DNA of 64,000 nt. It comes from CAYWTS01 sp964461265. GTDB lineage: Bacteria; Bacteroidota; Ignavibacteria; Tepidaquicellales; OLB5. The position numbers and the translations under genes are program-made. The notes beneath the pieces are model-generated. The model saw nothing but the letters and a program-made list of their open reading frames with translations. It had not been told where the DNA came from and ran no database searches. Position 1 is the stretch's first letter; every line of letters starts with the position of its first letter. This document shows positions 27,525-35,820 of this stretch, in pieces. The stretch covers positions 36,452-100,451 of the forward strand of contig CAYWTS010000005.1 in the NCBI GenBank assembly GCA_964461265.1, in the 5' to 3' direction.

Positions 27525-27845
27525 TTATTGGTAATCCTCACAGTGCCATATACCACCTTCAGGTATTACATGTGTGCAGGTGTGCAGATTATCACAATTC
27601 CTGCATAAACCTAAATGTTTTCTTGAAACAATTTTTACATCCGGTTTCAGATTAACTATATTACGTTCTTTTGGCTTCCTGGACTTTACAGGCACATAGT
27701 TATCGAATTGTTCGCAATAATAAATAGAACCGGTGACTTTTCTCATCATTATGCAATGCCCTGCATTATTACACGTAATACATAAGCCTAAAGGAATGTT
27801 CAGTTTTTTAGTGCTGCTTTCTTTAAATGAAATATTTGATAACAT
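27525..27845 (-). CDS. Small double-Cys4 protein, first gene of the NADH/GltS-like operon
   Basis: 106 aa from the ATG at 27843-27845, chosen because AAAGGG lies just before it; an ATG at 27860 and a GTG at 27863 are also in frame. The protein is two copies of one module: C22, C25, C31, C44 then EQFD; and C81, C84, C90, C102 then EDYQ. Spacing is C-x2-C-x5-C-x11/12-C-E. The second copy reads GLCRNCDNLHTC. The same module opens the next gene's NuoE-like product. It probably binds zinc or an iron-sulfur cluster; I recognise no named family and assign no function. Confidence 0.75.
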   Translation of the reverse strand: MLSNISFKESSTKKLNIPLGLCITCNNAGHCIMMRKVTGSIYYCEQFDNYVPVKSRKPKERNIVNLKPDVKIVSRKHLGLCRNCDNLHTCTHVIPEGGIWHCEDYQ

Positions 27846-27863
27846 TTTTTTCCCTTTCATCAC

Positions 27864-28207
27864 TTTTTTTACTTAAGTTTTCAATTTTTGGGATAATAAT
27901 TGACTGCATTAATCACCAGGGTATAAAGACAGAATCAATTAATTTATAGCAATTAATATACCAGACTAAAAAGTCGGTTTAATGAATGGTTAATAAATTT
28001 TAAAAAGAGGGTTTATCGAAGTTAAAGTGAAATTTTACTGATACTGCTCTCAAATTACCTTCTGCCTTTATGAAAATATAATTTTAAAAAAATGGAGAGA
28101 ATTGTATCAATGGTGAAAAATGTTTCAGCAGCTGAATGTAAGGTTATAAGGAAATATTAGTTAAGCCCGATTAACATGAAAACAGGAATGTTAAATAATC
28201 TAACTTC
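27864..28207. promoter_or_regulatory. Regulatory region between response regulator gene and NADH/GltS-like operon
   Basis: About 340 bp without a gene. It holds the sigma-54-like promoter described separately, a small dyad GACT-AAAA-AGTC at 27964-27975, and AT-rich sequence further up where activator sites could lie. I cannot define the activator-binding sites from one sequence. Confidence 0.5.
27948..27963 (-). promoter_or_regulatory. Candidate sigma-54 (-24/-12) promoter
   Basis: On the minus strand the sequence is TGGTATATTAATTGCT. It matches the sigma-54 consensus TGGCAC-N5-TTGCW at TGG, at TTGCT, and in the exact 10 bp between GG and GC. Transcription would start near 27937, about 90 nt before the chosen start of the double-Cys4 gene. 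A NtrC-type activator with the sigma-54 contact loop GAFTGA is encoded immediately upstream, which supports the call. Confidence 0.65.
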
Positions 28208-29563
28208 TTAATTAGTGTTATTTTTTTCGCTGAATTTCCTTATTTTTTCTCGCAGGGTTTTACGGTCGATACCGAGAATTTCGGATGCTTTGCTTTTATT
28301 TCCCTTTACACTTTGCAGGACGTTTGTAATATACTGGTATTCCATCTCTTCGAGTGTCTGGTTTAGCTTAAACCCTTTTAAAGTAGAAAACCGCATTAAT
28401 GAAGGAAGGTCCGGCACATCTATAACCTCGCTTTCTACCATAATTACAAGCCGTTGTATAATATTTTCAAGTTCACGAACATTGCCTGGCCAATAATAAT
28501 TTTGTAATATTTTCAAAGCATTTTTCGAAAAGTGAGGCACTTTTTTATCCAGTTCCATACAGTATTTTTGGGTAAAATGATTTATCAGCAGTAATATATC
28601 ATCGTCCCTGTCTCTGAGCGGAGGCATTTGAATATTTATAACATTAAGCCGGTAATAAAGGTCATTTCTGAACAAACCCTTCTCAACAAGGTTTACTAGG
28701 TCTTTATTTGTAGCGGCTAAAATTCTCAGGTCAGCTTTTTGCGGGCGGTTTGATCCAACCATATAAACCTGCTTATCCTGCAAAACTCTTAGAAGCTTGA
28801 CCTGCATGGCAATGCTCATTTCGCTTATTTCATCCAGAAAAATTGTACCCCCATCGGCTGTCTGGAAAAATCCCGACCTGGTTTCAACCGCTCCGGTAAA
28901 GGCACCTTTTACATAGCCGAAAAGTTCGCTCTCAAGGAGTCCTTCAGGTATGCCTCCGCAGTTAACCGGTACAAACTGGGATGAGCCTCTGCGGCTGCTG
29001 TAATGTATAGCCCTTGCAGCGAGTTCTTTGCCTGTACCGCTTTCTCCTGATATTAATACCGTTGCGGATGTTTGTGATGCCTTTGAAATTGCTCGGTATA
29101 CCTTTTTCATAGGGGCTGAACTGCCTACAAACCCATACTGTGTAAATGTATGGGGTGTTTGTATATGGGCTATTTTTCTTACTTTTAGTTTTTCAAGTGT
29201 TTTTTTGACTGCACTGATAAGTTCTTCATCTGTAAACGGCTTCATAATGTACTCTTCAGCCCCTGTTTTAATTGCTTCTACGGCTCCTTTTACCGAGGCA
29301 TAACCGGTTATCATTATTACTTCGGTTTCTTTATAATTTTCACGGATGTGTCTTACCAATTCCAGTCCGTCAGAGGCAGGCATTTTATAATCGGTAATAA
29401 CCAAATCAATCGGGGTGGTTTCCAGAAGTTTTGTAGCGTCCGTCACGTTTGTTGAAGTAAATACGGTAAATCCTTTGGATGTTAAATTTCTTTGTATTAC
29501 TTCCAGAGTATCCGGAACATCATCTACCACCAGGATACATTCTTTTTTAACGGGATATTTCAT
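28208..29563 (-). CDS. NtrC-family sigma-54-dependent response regulator
   Basis: 451 aa in three domains. The receiver has DD at 14-15, phospho-acceptor D58 and KPF near 108. The AAA+ domain carries the Walker A GESGTGKE near 172 and the sigma-54 contact motif GAFTGA. The Fis-type helix-turn-helix is at the C-terminus (SKASEILGIDRKTLREKIRKF, last 30 residues). Phosphorylated, it should activate sigma-54 promoters. It overlaps the kinase gene by 17 bp, so the two are translationally coupled. The likely target is the operon directly downstream, which has a matching promoter. Confidence 0.92.
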   Translation of the reverse strand: MKYPVKKECILVVDDVPDTLEVIQRNLTSKGFTVFTSTNVTDATKLLETTPIDLVITDYKMPASDGLELVRHIRENYKETEVIMITGYASVKGAVEAIKTGAEEYIMKPFTDEELISAVKKTLEKLKVRKIAHIQTPHTFTQYGFVGSSAPMKKVYRAISKASQTSATVLISGESGTGKELAARAIHYSSRRGSSQFVPVNCGGIPEGLLESELFGYVKGAFTGAVETRSGFFQTADGGTIFLDEISEMSIAMQVKLLRVLQDKQVYMVGSNRPQKADLRILAATNKDLVNLVEKGLFRNDLYYRLNVINIQMPPLRDRDDDILLLINHFTQKYCMELDKKVPHFSKNALKILQNYYWPGNVRELENIIQRLVIMVESEVIDVPDLPSLMRFSTLKGFKLNQTLEEMEYQYITNVLQSVKGNKSKASEILGIDRKTLREKIRKFSEKNNTN

Positions 29564-31289
29564 AATCGGTTGCTTGTTTTTTCTTTTTTACCGGGAATCT
29601 TACTTCAAACCGTGTACCTTTGCCTGCCTGGCTGCGGAATTGAATTGAGCCGCCATGAGAATTTACAATTCCGTGAACAACCGACAGCCCGAGTCCAGTA
29701 CCTTCACCCGCTTCTTTGGTTGTAAAAAATGGCAGAAATATTTGCTTTTGTATTTCTTCATTCATCCCGATGCCTGTATCTTCAACTATTAACAGGATAT
29801 CATTTCCTGTGCAAAGCGTGCATATTAATAATTTTCCGCCTTTCGATAGTGCTTGTATGGCATTTTGAGCAAGGTTCAGTAAGGTCTGTGTCATTTGAGC
29901 GTGGTCTGCAAATATTGCAGGCAGATTTTCCGAAAGCCGGATTTGAAGCTCAATACCTTCCTTTCTACACCTTGATTCCAGGAAGGGGAGAAGGTCTTTA
30001 ATCACATCGTTAAAATTAATTAATTTATTCTGTGTTGGAACCAGACGGGCAAACGTTAACAATTGTTTAATAATGTTACGAATGTATAAAGAAGATTTTT
30101 CTATTTTATCTATATCTTTAGCAGCCTGTTTCGGCAGGCTTGGATTTTTCTTTACTAACTGCGAAAATCCCAGTATATTGTTTATCGGTTCGTTTAGCTC
30201 ATGTGCAACGCTTGCTACCAATTTCCCGAGCAAAGCAAGCCTGTCTGCATGTCTTAGCTGGTCTTCTAGGTTTGTTTTTTCAATTTCGGTATATTTGCGT
30301 TCTATAATAAACCTTACTTTTTTCGCAACTGTTTCAATTAAGTCACGTTCTTCATTAAGAAAAGGACCTATATCGCTTTCAGGCATATTTTCAAGGTATA
30401 CAATTTCAATTTTGCCTTTTTCCTTTCCGTTTACATAAAATTCTGCTGACTGAATCTGCGGCGTTTCCTTAAAATCTGGTGTGGAATAACATTTATTGCT
30501 GAATGAAATTCTTGCTTCTGCTACTTCCGGATAGAGCCATGCCGGCGGAAGAACTTTAACCACGTTTCTTAAAATATTTTCAAGAGGCTTAGTCAGGTCT
30601 GAGCTTATGTCGGAAATGTTATACAGGCAGGTAAGTTCTTTAACTCTTTCCTGCAATGCTATTTTTGCGCTCCTATGCAGTAAGATAAAACCGATTATTT
30701 CCGAAAGATGTTCAAAAAAAATAATCTGCTCCTTTGTAAAGTAATTGGCTTTCTTATTCCAAAGCTGAAGCAATCCTATCCTGCCATCAACCGTTTCGAT
30801 GGGTATTAATGCACATGAATTAAAATCCTTTATATCCTCCGTTATGCTTCCAGTTATATCAATTATTTCCTTACCATATGTTTTAATCAGCTTTTTGGCA
30901 TTACCTGTCCAGAGACTTCCTCTTACTGATTGACTGCATATTTTAAGATGTTTTTTCCATGGCTCTATGTATTTTATCATATTTTCAAAGGAAATGTTTT
31001 CTCGCTGGAGATCGTTTTTATTATTAAAATTATTCTGGTTTATAATCTTGTAGTGGTATGAGGGCTTTTTATTCAGGTTAAGTTTACAAAAATAAAGCTT
31101 ATCTTTTTCAATGTTGCTTATTATAACCATCGGGCATCCGGTGTATTCTGTTAGTTTAGTCAAAATACTCCTTAAAAAATCAGTTTTCGAAAGGTTATAA
31201 TTCGTTATCTGCATTAGTGAGTGGAATAGTACCGAAATATCCTTTACATGTTTTATATTTTTACTGTCAATCTTTAAAGGTTTTCGCAT
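29547..31289 (-). CDS. GAF-domain sensor histidine kinase
   Basis: 580 aa with no membrane segment, so cytosolic. Two GAF-like regions (about 25-205 and 215-335) precede the HisKA domain with phospho-accepting H363 in VAHELNEPINN. The ATPase domain follows: N-box NLAQNAIQAL, G1 DTGIGM, G2 GTGLGLSVVHG. The GAF regions should bind a small molecule or sense redox state; the ligand is unknown. It would phosphorylate the NtrC-type regulator encoded 17 bp into its own 3' end. Confidence 0.9.
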   Translation of the reverse strand: MRKPLKIDSKNIKHVKDISVLFHSLMQITNYNLSKTDFLRSILTKLTEYTGCPMVIISNIEKDKLYFCKLNLNKKPSYHYKIINQNNFNNKNDLQRENISFENMIKYIEPWKKHLKICSQSVRGSLWTGNAKKLIKTYGKEIIDITGSITEDIKDFNSCALIPIETVDGRIGLLQLWNKKANYFTKEQIIFFEHLSEIIGFILLHRSAKIALQERVKELTCLYNISDISSDLTKPLENILRNVVKVLPPAWLYPEVAEARISFSNKCYSTPDFKETPQIQSAEFYVNGKEKGKIEIVYLENMPESDIGPFLNEERDLIETVAKKVRFIIERKYTEIEKTNLEDQLRHADRLALLGKLVASVAHELNEPINNILGFSQLVKKNPSLPKQAAKDIDKIEKSSLYIRNIIKQLLTFARLVPTQNKLINFNDVIKDLLPFLESRCRKEGIELQIRLSENLPAIFADHAQMTQTLLNLAQNAIQALSKGGKLLICTLCTGNDILLIVEDTGIGMNEEIQKQIFLPFFTTKEAGEGTGLGLSVVHGIVNSHGGSIQFRSQAGKGTRFEVRFPVKKKKQATDYEISR

Positions 31290-31441
31290 ATATTTTATCA
31301 GATACTTGGGAAATTACATACATAAAAATAATTAATTAGTAACGAATTATATATAGCAAAATAATTCCTTGTTTGAGGATATTGATGCCGTTTTACCGGT
31401 AAGAATTAAACAGAGTTTATCTGCATTATAAATATCTGGTC

Positions 31442-31702
31442 ATGATATTCTTTACGTCCAATTATTTTTTATCTTTTCCTGAAATGTCACCTGTATTCAG
31501 CGAAATAAGGAATATACTTAAATACCCTGATTTTGTATTTGAAAGCGATACAGGAAAAATATATTCAAGATTTTATTCGTATTCTTACAGTTATTATATT
31601 ATAAGGACAGAAAATAATTATATAGAGGAGTATTATATCGAGAGGGAACCGTTGCCGAAGAATGCAGAAGGATTTAAAAAAGTGTATTCCATTAACGTTT
31701 AA
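31442..31702 (+). CDS. Hypothetical small protein
   Basis: 86 codons, or 72 if Met15 (MSPVFSEIRNIL) is the start. The sequence has a Tyr-rich strand region and the pattern YPDFVFESDTGKIYSRFY, then YYIIRTENN and EEYYIE. This vaguely recalls small toxin-like nuclease domains that read hPDhhh...Y.....hhVV, but I cannot assign a family. It stands alone, next to tRNA-Thr on the other strand. It may be a real gene or a remnant. Confidence 0.35.
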   Translation: MIFFTSNYFLSFPEMSPVFSEIRNILKYPDFVFESDTGKIYSRFYSYSYSYYIIRTENNYIEEYYIEREPLPKNAEGFKKVYSINV

Positions 31703-31710
31703 TTTGCTTG

Positions 31711-31782
31711 AGCTGGTGAGGAGACTTGAACTCCTGACCTGCGCATTACGAGTGCGCTGCTCTACCACTGAGCTACACCAGC
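31711..31782 (-). tRNA. tRNA-Thr (anticodon CGT)
   Basis: The minus strand folds as a full cloverleaf: acceptor GCTGGTG / CACCAGC, D-stem GCTC / GAGC, anticodon stem GCGCA / TGCGC with loop CTCGTAA, T-stem AGGAG / CTCCT with loop TTCAAGT. Anticodon CGT reads ACG (Thr). CCA is not encoded. The gene ends 2 bp before a run of 100 N. Confidence 0.92.
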
Positions 31783-31784
31783 AA

Positions 31785-31884
31785 NNNNNNNNNNNNNNNN
31801 NNNNNNNNNNNNNNNNNNNNNNNNNNNNNNNNNNNNNNNNNNNNNNNNNNNNNNNNNNNNNNNNNNNNNNNNNNNNNNNNNNNN
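31785..31884. other. Scaffold gap of 100 N at a tRNA gene
   Basis: Exactly 100 N, so the length is nominal. The 28 bases before the gap (31757-31784) are identical to the 28 bases after it (31885-31912). Both are the 5' end of a tRNA on the minus strand. Either the contigs overlap there and no sequence is missing, or a tRNA array with two Thr genes was collapsed. Confidence 0.9.
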
Positions 31885-31910
31885 CTGCTCTACCACTGAG
31901 CTACACCAGC
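31885..31910 (-). tRNA. Partial tRNA (5' end only), truncated by gap
   Basis: Minus strand GCTGGTGTAGCTCAGTGGTA and the next 6 bases equal the acceptor and D-arm of the tRNA-Thr before the gap. The remainder is lost in the N run. It may be the same gene seen twice through contig overlap. Confidence 0.5.
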
Positions 31911-32001
31911 AATTAAGTTGACAGTGTTCAATTATCCGTGTTAAATAAGATTCCGATTAACAAAATTATTGTATTGCACACATTGTCAATTGACAGATAT
32001 T

Positions 32002-33267
32002 TTACGTTCCTTCTGAGTAATCGTCAATATATCTTTTCTGTTCTGCTGTAAGTTTATCAATTTTAATGCCCATGGTTTTCAGTTTCAATTCAGCAATTTC
32101 ACTGTCTATTTTAGCAGGTAATGTGTATACACCTACATCAAGTTTTTTTCCTTTCTTATGCATTTCAACAAGCGAAAGCTGAGCCCTGAACTGGTTTGCA
32201 AAACTCATATCCATAACTTCGGAAGGATGACCTTCGGCAGCAGAAAGATTTACAAGCCTGCCTTTTGCCAGGACAAAAAGTTTCTTGCCGTTTTTAAGTG
32301 TGTATTCTTCGCAATTCGGTCTTAAAAGTTTTTTCGATTTCGTTATCTTTTCAAGTTCAATAAGATTGATTTCACAGTCATAATGTCCCGTGTTACAGAC
32401 TATTGCTCCTTCTTTCATATTCAAAAAGTGGCGTTCGGTTATAACATCCTTAACTCCGGTAGCGGTAACAAAAACATCACCTGTTTTCGAAGCATCGTCC
32501 ATTTTCATGACTTCATGCCCATCAAGTGTGGCTTTTAAAGCAGCGGTCGCATTAACTTCGGTTATTATAGTGTTAGCCCCCATTCCTTTTGCCTTATTTG
32601 CAACGCCACTGCCGCAATGTCCGTAACCTGCTATAACGAAATTTTTACCTGCAATAAGCAGTGAGGTTGCTCTTAAAATTCCATCTATTGTAGATTGTCC
32701 CGTACCGTAAACGTTGTCGAAATCCCATTTAGTAACCGAGTCGTTCACAGCGTATATAGGATATTTCAATGCTTTCTTCTCAGCCATTTTTCTTAAACGA
32801 TGAACGCCTGTTGTTGTTTCTTCTGTACCGCCTATTATGGATGGGATTAATTCGGTATGTTTGTTATGAATTGTAAAAATTAAATCGGCACCGTCATCAA
32901 GGGTGAGGTTAGGTTTGAATTTCAGAGTTTTTTCGATACACCAGTAAAATTCTTTAGTATTCATACCGTTCCATGCATAGATAGATATACCTTCGGAAGC
33001 CAATGCTGCTGATACGTCATCCTGGGTTGAGAGCGGATTGCATCCGCTCCACGATACTTCAGCACCTGCGTCTACAAATGTTCGAATAAGCACCGCCGTT
33101 TCTTTTGTAACATGCAGACATCCTGCGATTTTATAATTTCTGAATGGTTTTATCTTTTTATATTTCTCACGCAGCGCCATAAGAACGGGCATACGTGATT
33201 GTGCCCAACGGATTTTATTTTTTCCCTGTGCAGCTAAATTGATGTCTGCAATTTTATAATCTGGCAT
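32002..33267 (-). CDS. ahcY: Adenosylhomocysteinase
   Basis: 421 aa from the ATG at 33265-33267, preceded by GGAGG at good distance; an ATG 18 bp upstream is part of the ribosome site. Family blocks are visible: DINLAAQGKNKIRWAQ, EVSWSGCNPLSTQDDVSA, the NAD-binding loop GYGHCGSGVANKAKG, CNTGHYDCEI, and NLSAAEGHPSEVMDMSF. It splits S-adenosylhomocysteine into adenosine and homocysteine. The macro-domain gene overlaps its start by 14 bp. Confidence 0.95.
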   Translation of the reverse strand: MPDYKIADINLAAQGKNKIRWAQSRMPVLMALREKYKKIKPFRNYKIAGCLHVTKETAVLIRTFVDAGAEVSWSGCNPLSTQDDVSAALASEGISIYAWNGMNTKEFYWCIEKTLKFKPNLTLDDGADLIFTIHNKHTELIPSIIGGTEETTTGVHRLRKMAEKKALKYPIYAVNDSVTKWDFDNVYGTGQSTIDGILRATSLLIAGKNFVIAGYGHCGSGVANKAKGMGANTIITEVNATAALKATLDGHEVMKMDDASKTGDVFVTATGVKDVITERHFLNMKEGAIVCNTGHYDCEINLIELEKITKSKKLLRPNCEEYTLKNGKKLFVLAKGRLVNLSAAEGHPSEVMDMSFANQFRAQLSLVEMHKKGKKLDVGVYTLPAKIDSEIAELKLKTMGIKIDKLTAEQKRYIDDYSEGT

Positions 33268-33874
33268 TATTTTTTTTCCCTCCATCTAAGCCCGTCTTAC
33301 TATTTGCCTTGGTAACTGAAACCCTTTTAGCAGAACGGATTGTTAGTTTTTTAATATTTGTTTCGAAATTTTTAAATGCATTTTCGTCAAACAAGCAAAA
33401 AACTACTTTTTCAATATTAGTGTTTTCGTTGTTTGTTATATAATCTTTTACCGCATTAACAATGATTTTTGAGCTTTCTTCTATCGGGTAACCGAATATT
33501 CCCGAACTGATTGCTGGAAGTGCAATTGATTTTAGTTTTTTCTTGTCGGCAATATCAAGCGATGCTTTTACCGCATTTGCAAGCTTTTCTTCTTCACCTG
33601 ATTTCCCGTCTTTATACCTGGGACCAACGGCATGAATAACCCACTTAGCTTTTAAGTGACCGCCTTCGGTGATTGCTGCACTGCCTGTTGAAACGTAACC
33701 GATTTTTCTGGATTCCTGCTGAATAATCTGTCCGCCCCGGTGAACAATGGCTGCAGCCAGTCCGCCTGCATGAACCAAACCGTTATTTGCAGGATTAACT
33801 ATAGCTTCAGTATCGAGCAATGTTATATCACCCTGCACGATTTCAACTGTTGTTTTCTTTATTTTGTAACTCAT
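33254..33874 (-). CDS. Macro-domain protein (ADP-ribose binding)
   Basis: 206 aa. Macro-domain motifs: GDITLLDTEAIVNPANN, GGLAAAIVHRGG, WVIHAVGPRY and ALPAISSGIFGYP. Such proteins remove ADP-ribose or split O-acetyl-ADP-ribose. The C-terminal 30 residues are a Lys-rich extension not typical of YmdB. It lies between aspS (15 bp upstream) and ahcY (14 bp overlap), likely one operon. Confidence 0.88.
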   Translation of the reverse strand: MSYKIKKTTVEIVQGDITLLDTEAIVNPANNGLVHAGGLAAAIVHRGGQIIQQESRKIGYVSTGSAAITEGGHLKAKWVIHAVGPRYKDGKSGEEEKLANAVKASLDIADKKKLKSIALPAISSGIFGYPIEESSKIIVNAVKDYITNNENTNIEKVVFCLFDENAFKNFETNIKKLTIRSAKRVSVTKANSKTGLDGGKKNNARL

Positions 33875-33889
33875 AATGATAAGATAATT

Positions 33890-35716
33890 CTATTTAATAA
33901 TCTTTATTCCCAATTCCTTAAGCTGTTTTTCATCTACATTACCGGGAGAACCATCCATCAGACTCATAGCATTTGTTGTCTTAGGGAAAGCAATAAAATC
34001 CTTAATAGAAGTTTCACCTGCAAGCAAAGCCACAATTCTGTCGAAACCGAATGCGGCTCCGCCATGAGGAGGAGCACCGTATTTAAATGCTTCAAGCAGA
34101 AAACCAAATTTCTCTTTTGCCTCTTCATCGGTTAAGCCAATATGTTTAAAAATTTTCTTCTGAACTTCCGGGTCGTGGACACGAATGCTCCCCGAGCCAA
34201 GTTCCCTGCCGTTTAAGACTAAATCATAACAATTTGCTTTGATTTTTAATATGTCTTCACGATTATTGCTGTCAAGCAAATCTAAATACTCATCCATCGG
34301 TGAAGTAAAAGGATGGTGTTCAGGGTCGTAACGCTGTTCTTCCTCATTCCAGTGGAACAGAGGGAACCCGGTAACCCATAAAAATTCAAATTTAGTCTTA
34401 TCAGCCAAGTTAAAATCCTCAGCAATTTTTATTCTTAATGCGCCGAGCGAAGTGCAGACAAGATTTTTCTCACCTGAAAGCATAAACAGTGTATCACCGC
34501 CGGAAATGCTGAATTTATTTTTAAGAACACTAAGAGTTTCATCATTAAAGAACTTTTTAACAGAGCCAGTAACTTCCATATCCTCTCTTTCAGAAAGGGG
34601 GGTAGGGGGATTGTTAAATTTAAGATATGCTAAACCGCCAAAGCCGAATGTTTTAACATATTCAGTCAGCTCGTCTATTTTTTTCCTTGGAAATTCAAGA
34701 CCTTCAGCTTTAATCCCTGCTACAATTCCGCCCTGCTCTATTGCATTTTTGAATACAGAAAATTCCGAGTTTCTCACCTCATCGGTAATCTGAACAATTT
34801 TCATATTATATCTTAAATCGGGTTTATCGATACCGTATGTTTCCATTACCTCATCATAAGTCATTTTTAGGAACGGTGTTTTAAGCTCAATGCCCTGCCC
34901 GCCAGAGCCCCGGCTCAGGCTGGCTTTTGTTTTCTGCCATATCTCTTTCATACATCCCTCAACAATTTCAAAAACATCTTCCTCGGTAACAAAGCTCATC
35001 TCAAGGTCAATTTGCGTAAATTCCGGCTGACGGTCGGCACGCAAGTCCTCGTCACGGAAACAGCGGCAAAGCTGGATGTAACGGTCGATGCCGGCAACCA
35101 TAAGAATTTGCTTGTAAGTCTGCGGTGACTGAGGCAGAGCATAGAACTTACCTTTATGGATACGTGAAGGTACAAGATAATCACGCGCACCCTCAGGTGT
35201 AGATTTCATAAGTATCGGTGTCTCGACTTCAATAAATCCGTTACGGTAAAAATAATTGCGTGTAATGTTCAGCACGTGGTTTCTGAGCAGTAAGTTTTCT
35301 TTTAAATCGTCATTTCGTAAATCAAGGTAACGGTATTTCAAACGCAGGTCTTCGTTTGCTGTGATTTCACCGCCTATAACAAACGGGGGGACTTCGGATT
35401 TATTTAGTATTTGTATAGTATCGGTCAGCACCTCAATTTCACCGGTCTTCATATTAGGATTTGAGCTTGAGCGTTTCTGCACCTTACCGCTTGCTGAAAT
35501 AACAAATTCATTACCAAGAGAGCCCGCTATTGTGAAGGCTTTTTTGTTTGACGGGTCGAAAGTGAGCTGTGTAATGCCGTAACGGTCGCGTAAATTGACA
35601 AATATCAATCCGCCGAGGTCGCGAATTAGGTGAACCCATCCGCAAAGTGTAACCGATTTGCCGATATCGGATGACCTTAATTCACCGCAATTATGTGTAC
35701 GTTTGCTGAAATTCAA
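33890..35716 (-). CDS. aspS: Aspartyl-tRNA synthetase with two repeat-derived insertions
   Basis: 608 aa, slightly longer than the usual 590. The OB-fold anticodon-binding domain is first (VTLCGWVHLIRDLGGLIFVNLRD), then the class II core (FRDEDLRADRQPEFTQIDLE) and motif 3 (GAAFGFDRIVALL). The GAD insertion domain lies between. Two short segments look foreign: LSRGSGGQ near residue 268 and NPPTPLSER near 370. Each is coded by a GC-rich palindromic stretch. Both keep frame and sit in loops. The enzyme charges tRNA-Asp and is essential, so the insertions must be tolerated. Confidence 0.93.
   Translation of the reverse strand: MNFSKRTHNCGELRSSDIGKSVTLCGWVHLIRDLGGLIFVNLRDRYGITQLTFDPSNKKAFTIAGSLGNEFVISASGKVQKRSSSNPNMKTGEIEVLTDTIQILNKSEVPPFVIGGEITANEDLRLKYRYLDLRNDDLKENLLLRNHVLNITRNYFYRNGFIEVETPILMKSTPEGARDYLVPSRIHKGKFYALPQSPQTYKQILMVAGIDRYIQLCRCFRDEDLRADRQPEFTQIDLEMSFVTEEDVFEIVEGCMKEIWQKTKASLSRGSGGQGIELKTPFLKMTYDEVMETYGIDKPDLRYNMKIVQITDEVRNSEFSVFKNAIEQGGIVAGIKAEGLEFPRKKIDELTEYVKTFGFGGLAYLKFNNPPTPLSEREDMEVTGSVKKFFNDETLSVLKNKFSISGGDTLFMLSGEKNLVCTSLGALRIKIAEDFNLADKTKFEFLWVTGFPLFHWNEEEQRYDPEHHPFTSPMDEYLDLLDSNNREDILKIKANCYDLVLNGRELGSGSIRVHDPEVQKKIFKHIGLTDEEAKEKFGFLLEAFKYGAPPHGGAAFGFDRIVALLAGETSIKDFIAFPKTTNAMSLMDGSPGNVDEKQLKELGIKIIK
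34585..34612 (-). repeat. In-frame repeat fragment in aspS (GAD-domain loop)
   Basis: Coding strand AATCCCCCTACCCCCC then TTTCTGAAAG, a degenerate hairpin, translated as NPPTPLSER. Homologous AspRS pass straight from LAYLKFN to an acidic/Ser segment here. It resembles the first hairpin of the repeats around the second DUF559 gene. Confidence 0.6.
34897..34924 (-). repeat. In-frame palindromic insertion in aspS
   Basis: A 28 bp imperfect palindrome: GCC-A-GCC-T-GAGCC pairs with GGCTC-T-GGC-G-GGC. It is translated as roughly ASLSRGSGG between IWQKTK and GIELKTPF, where other AspRS have no residues. GC content is far above the gene around it. Confidence 0.6.
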
Positions 35717-35782
35717 CTATTATTTTTATAAAAAGATGCAGTATAAAAAAATCTATATCCCGTCTAGCCACTACCCGGACAG

Positions 35783-35820
35783 GGGGTTGTTCCAAAAGGA
35801 GTCCCTTACGGGACAACCCC
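35783..35820. repeat. Palindrome with 11 bp arms
   Basis: GGGGTTGTTCC (35783-35793) pairs with GGGACAACCCC (35810-35820) with one mismatch. It is just upstream of aspS, inside what should be its leader region. It looks like a dispersed hairpin repeat rather than an operator. Confidence 0.5.
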
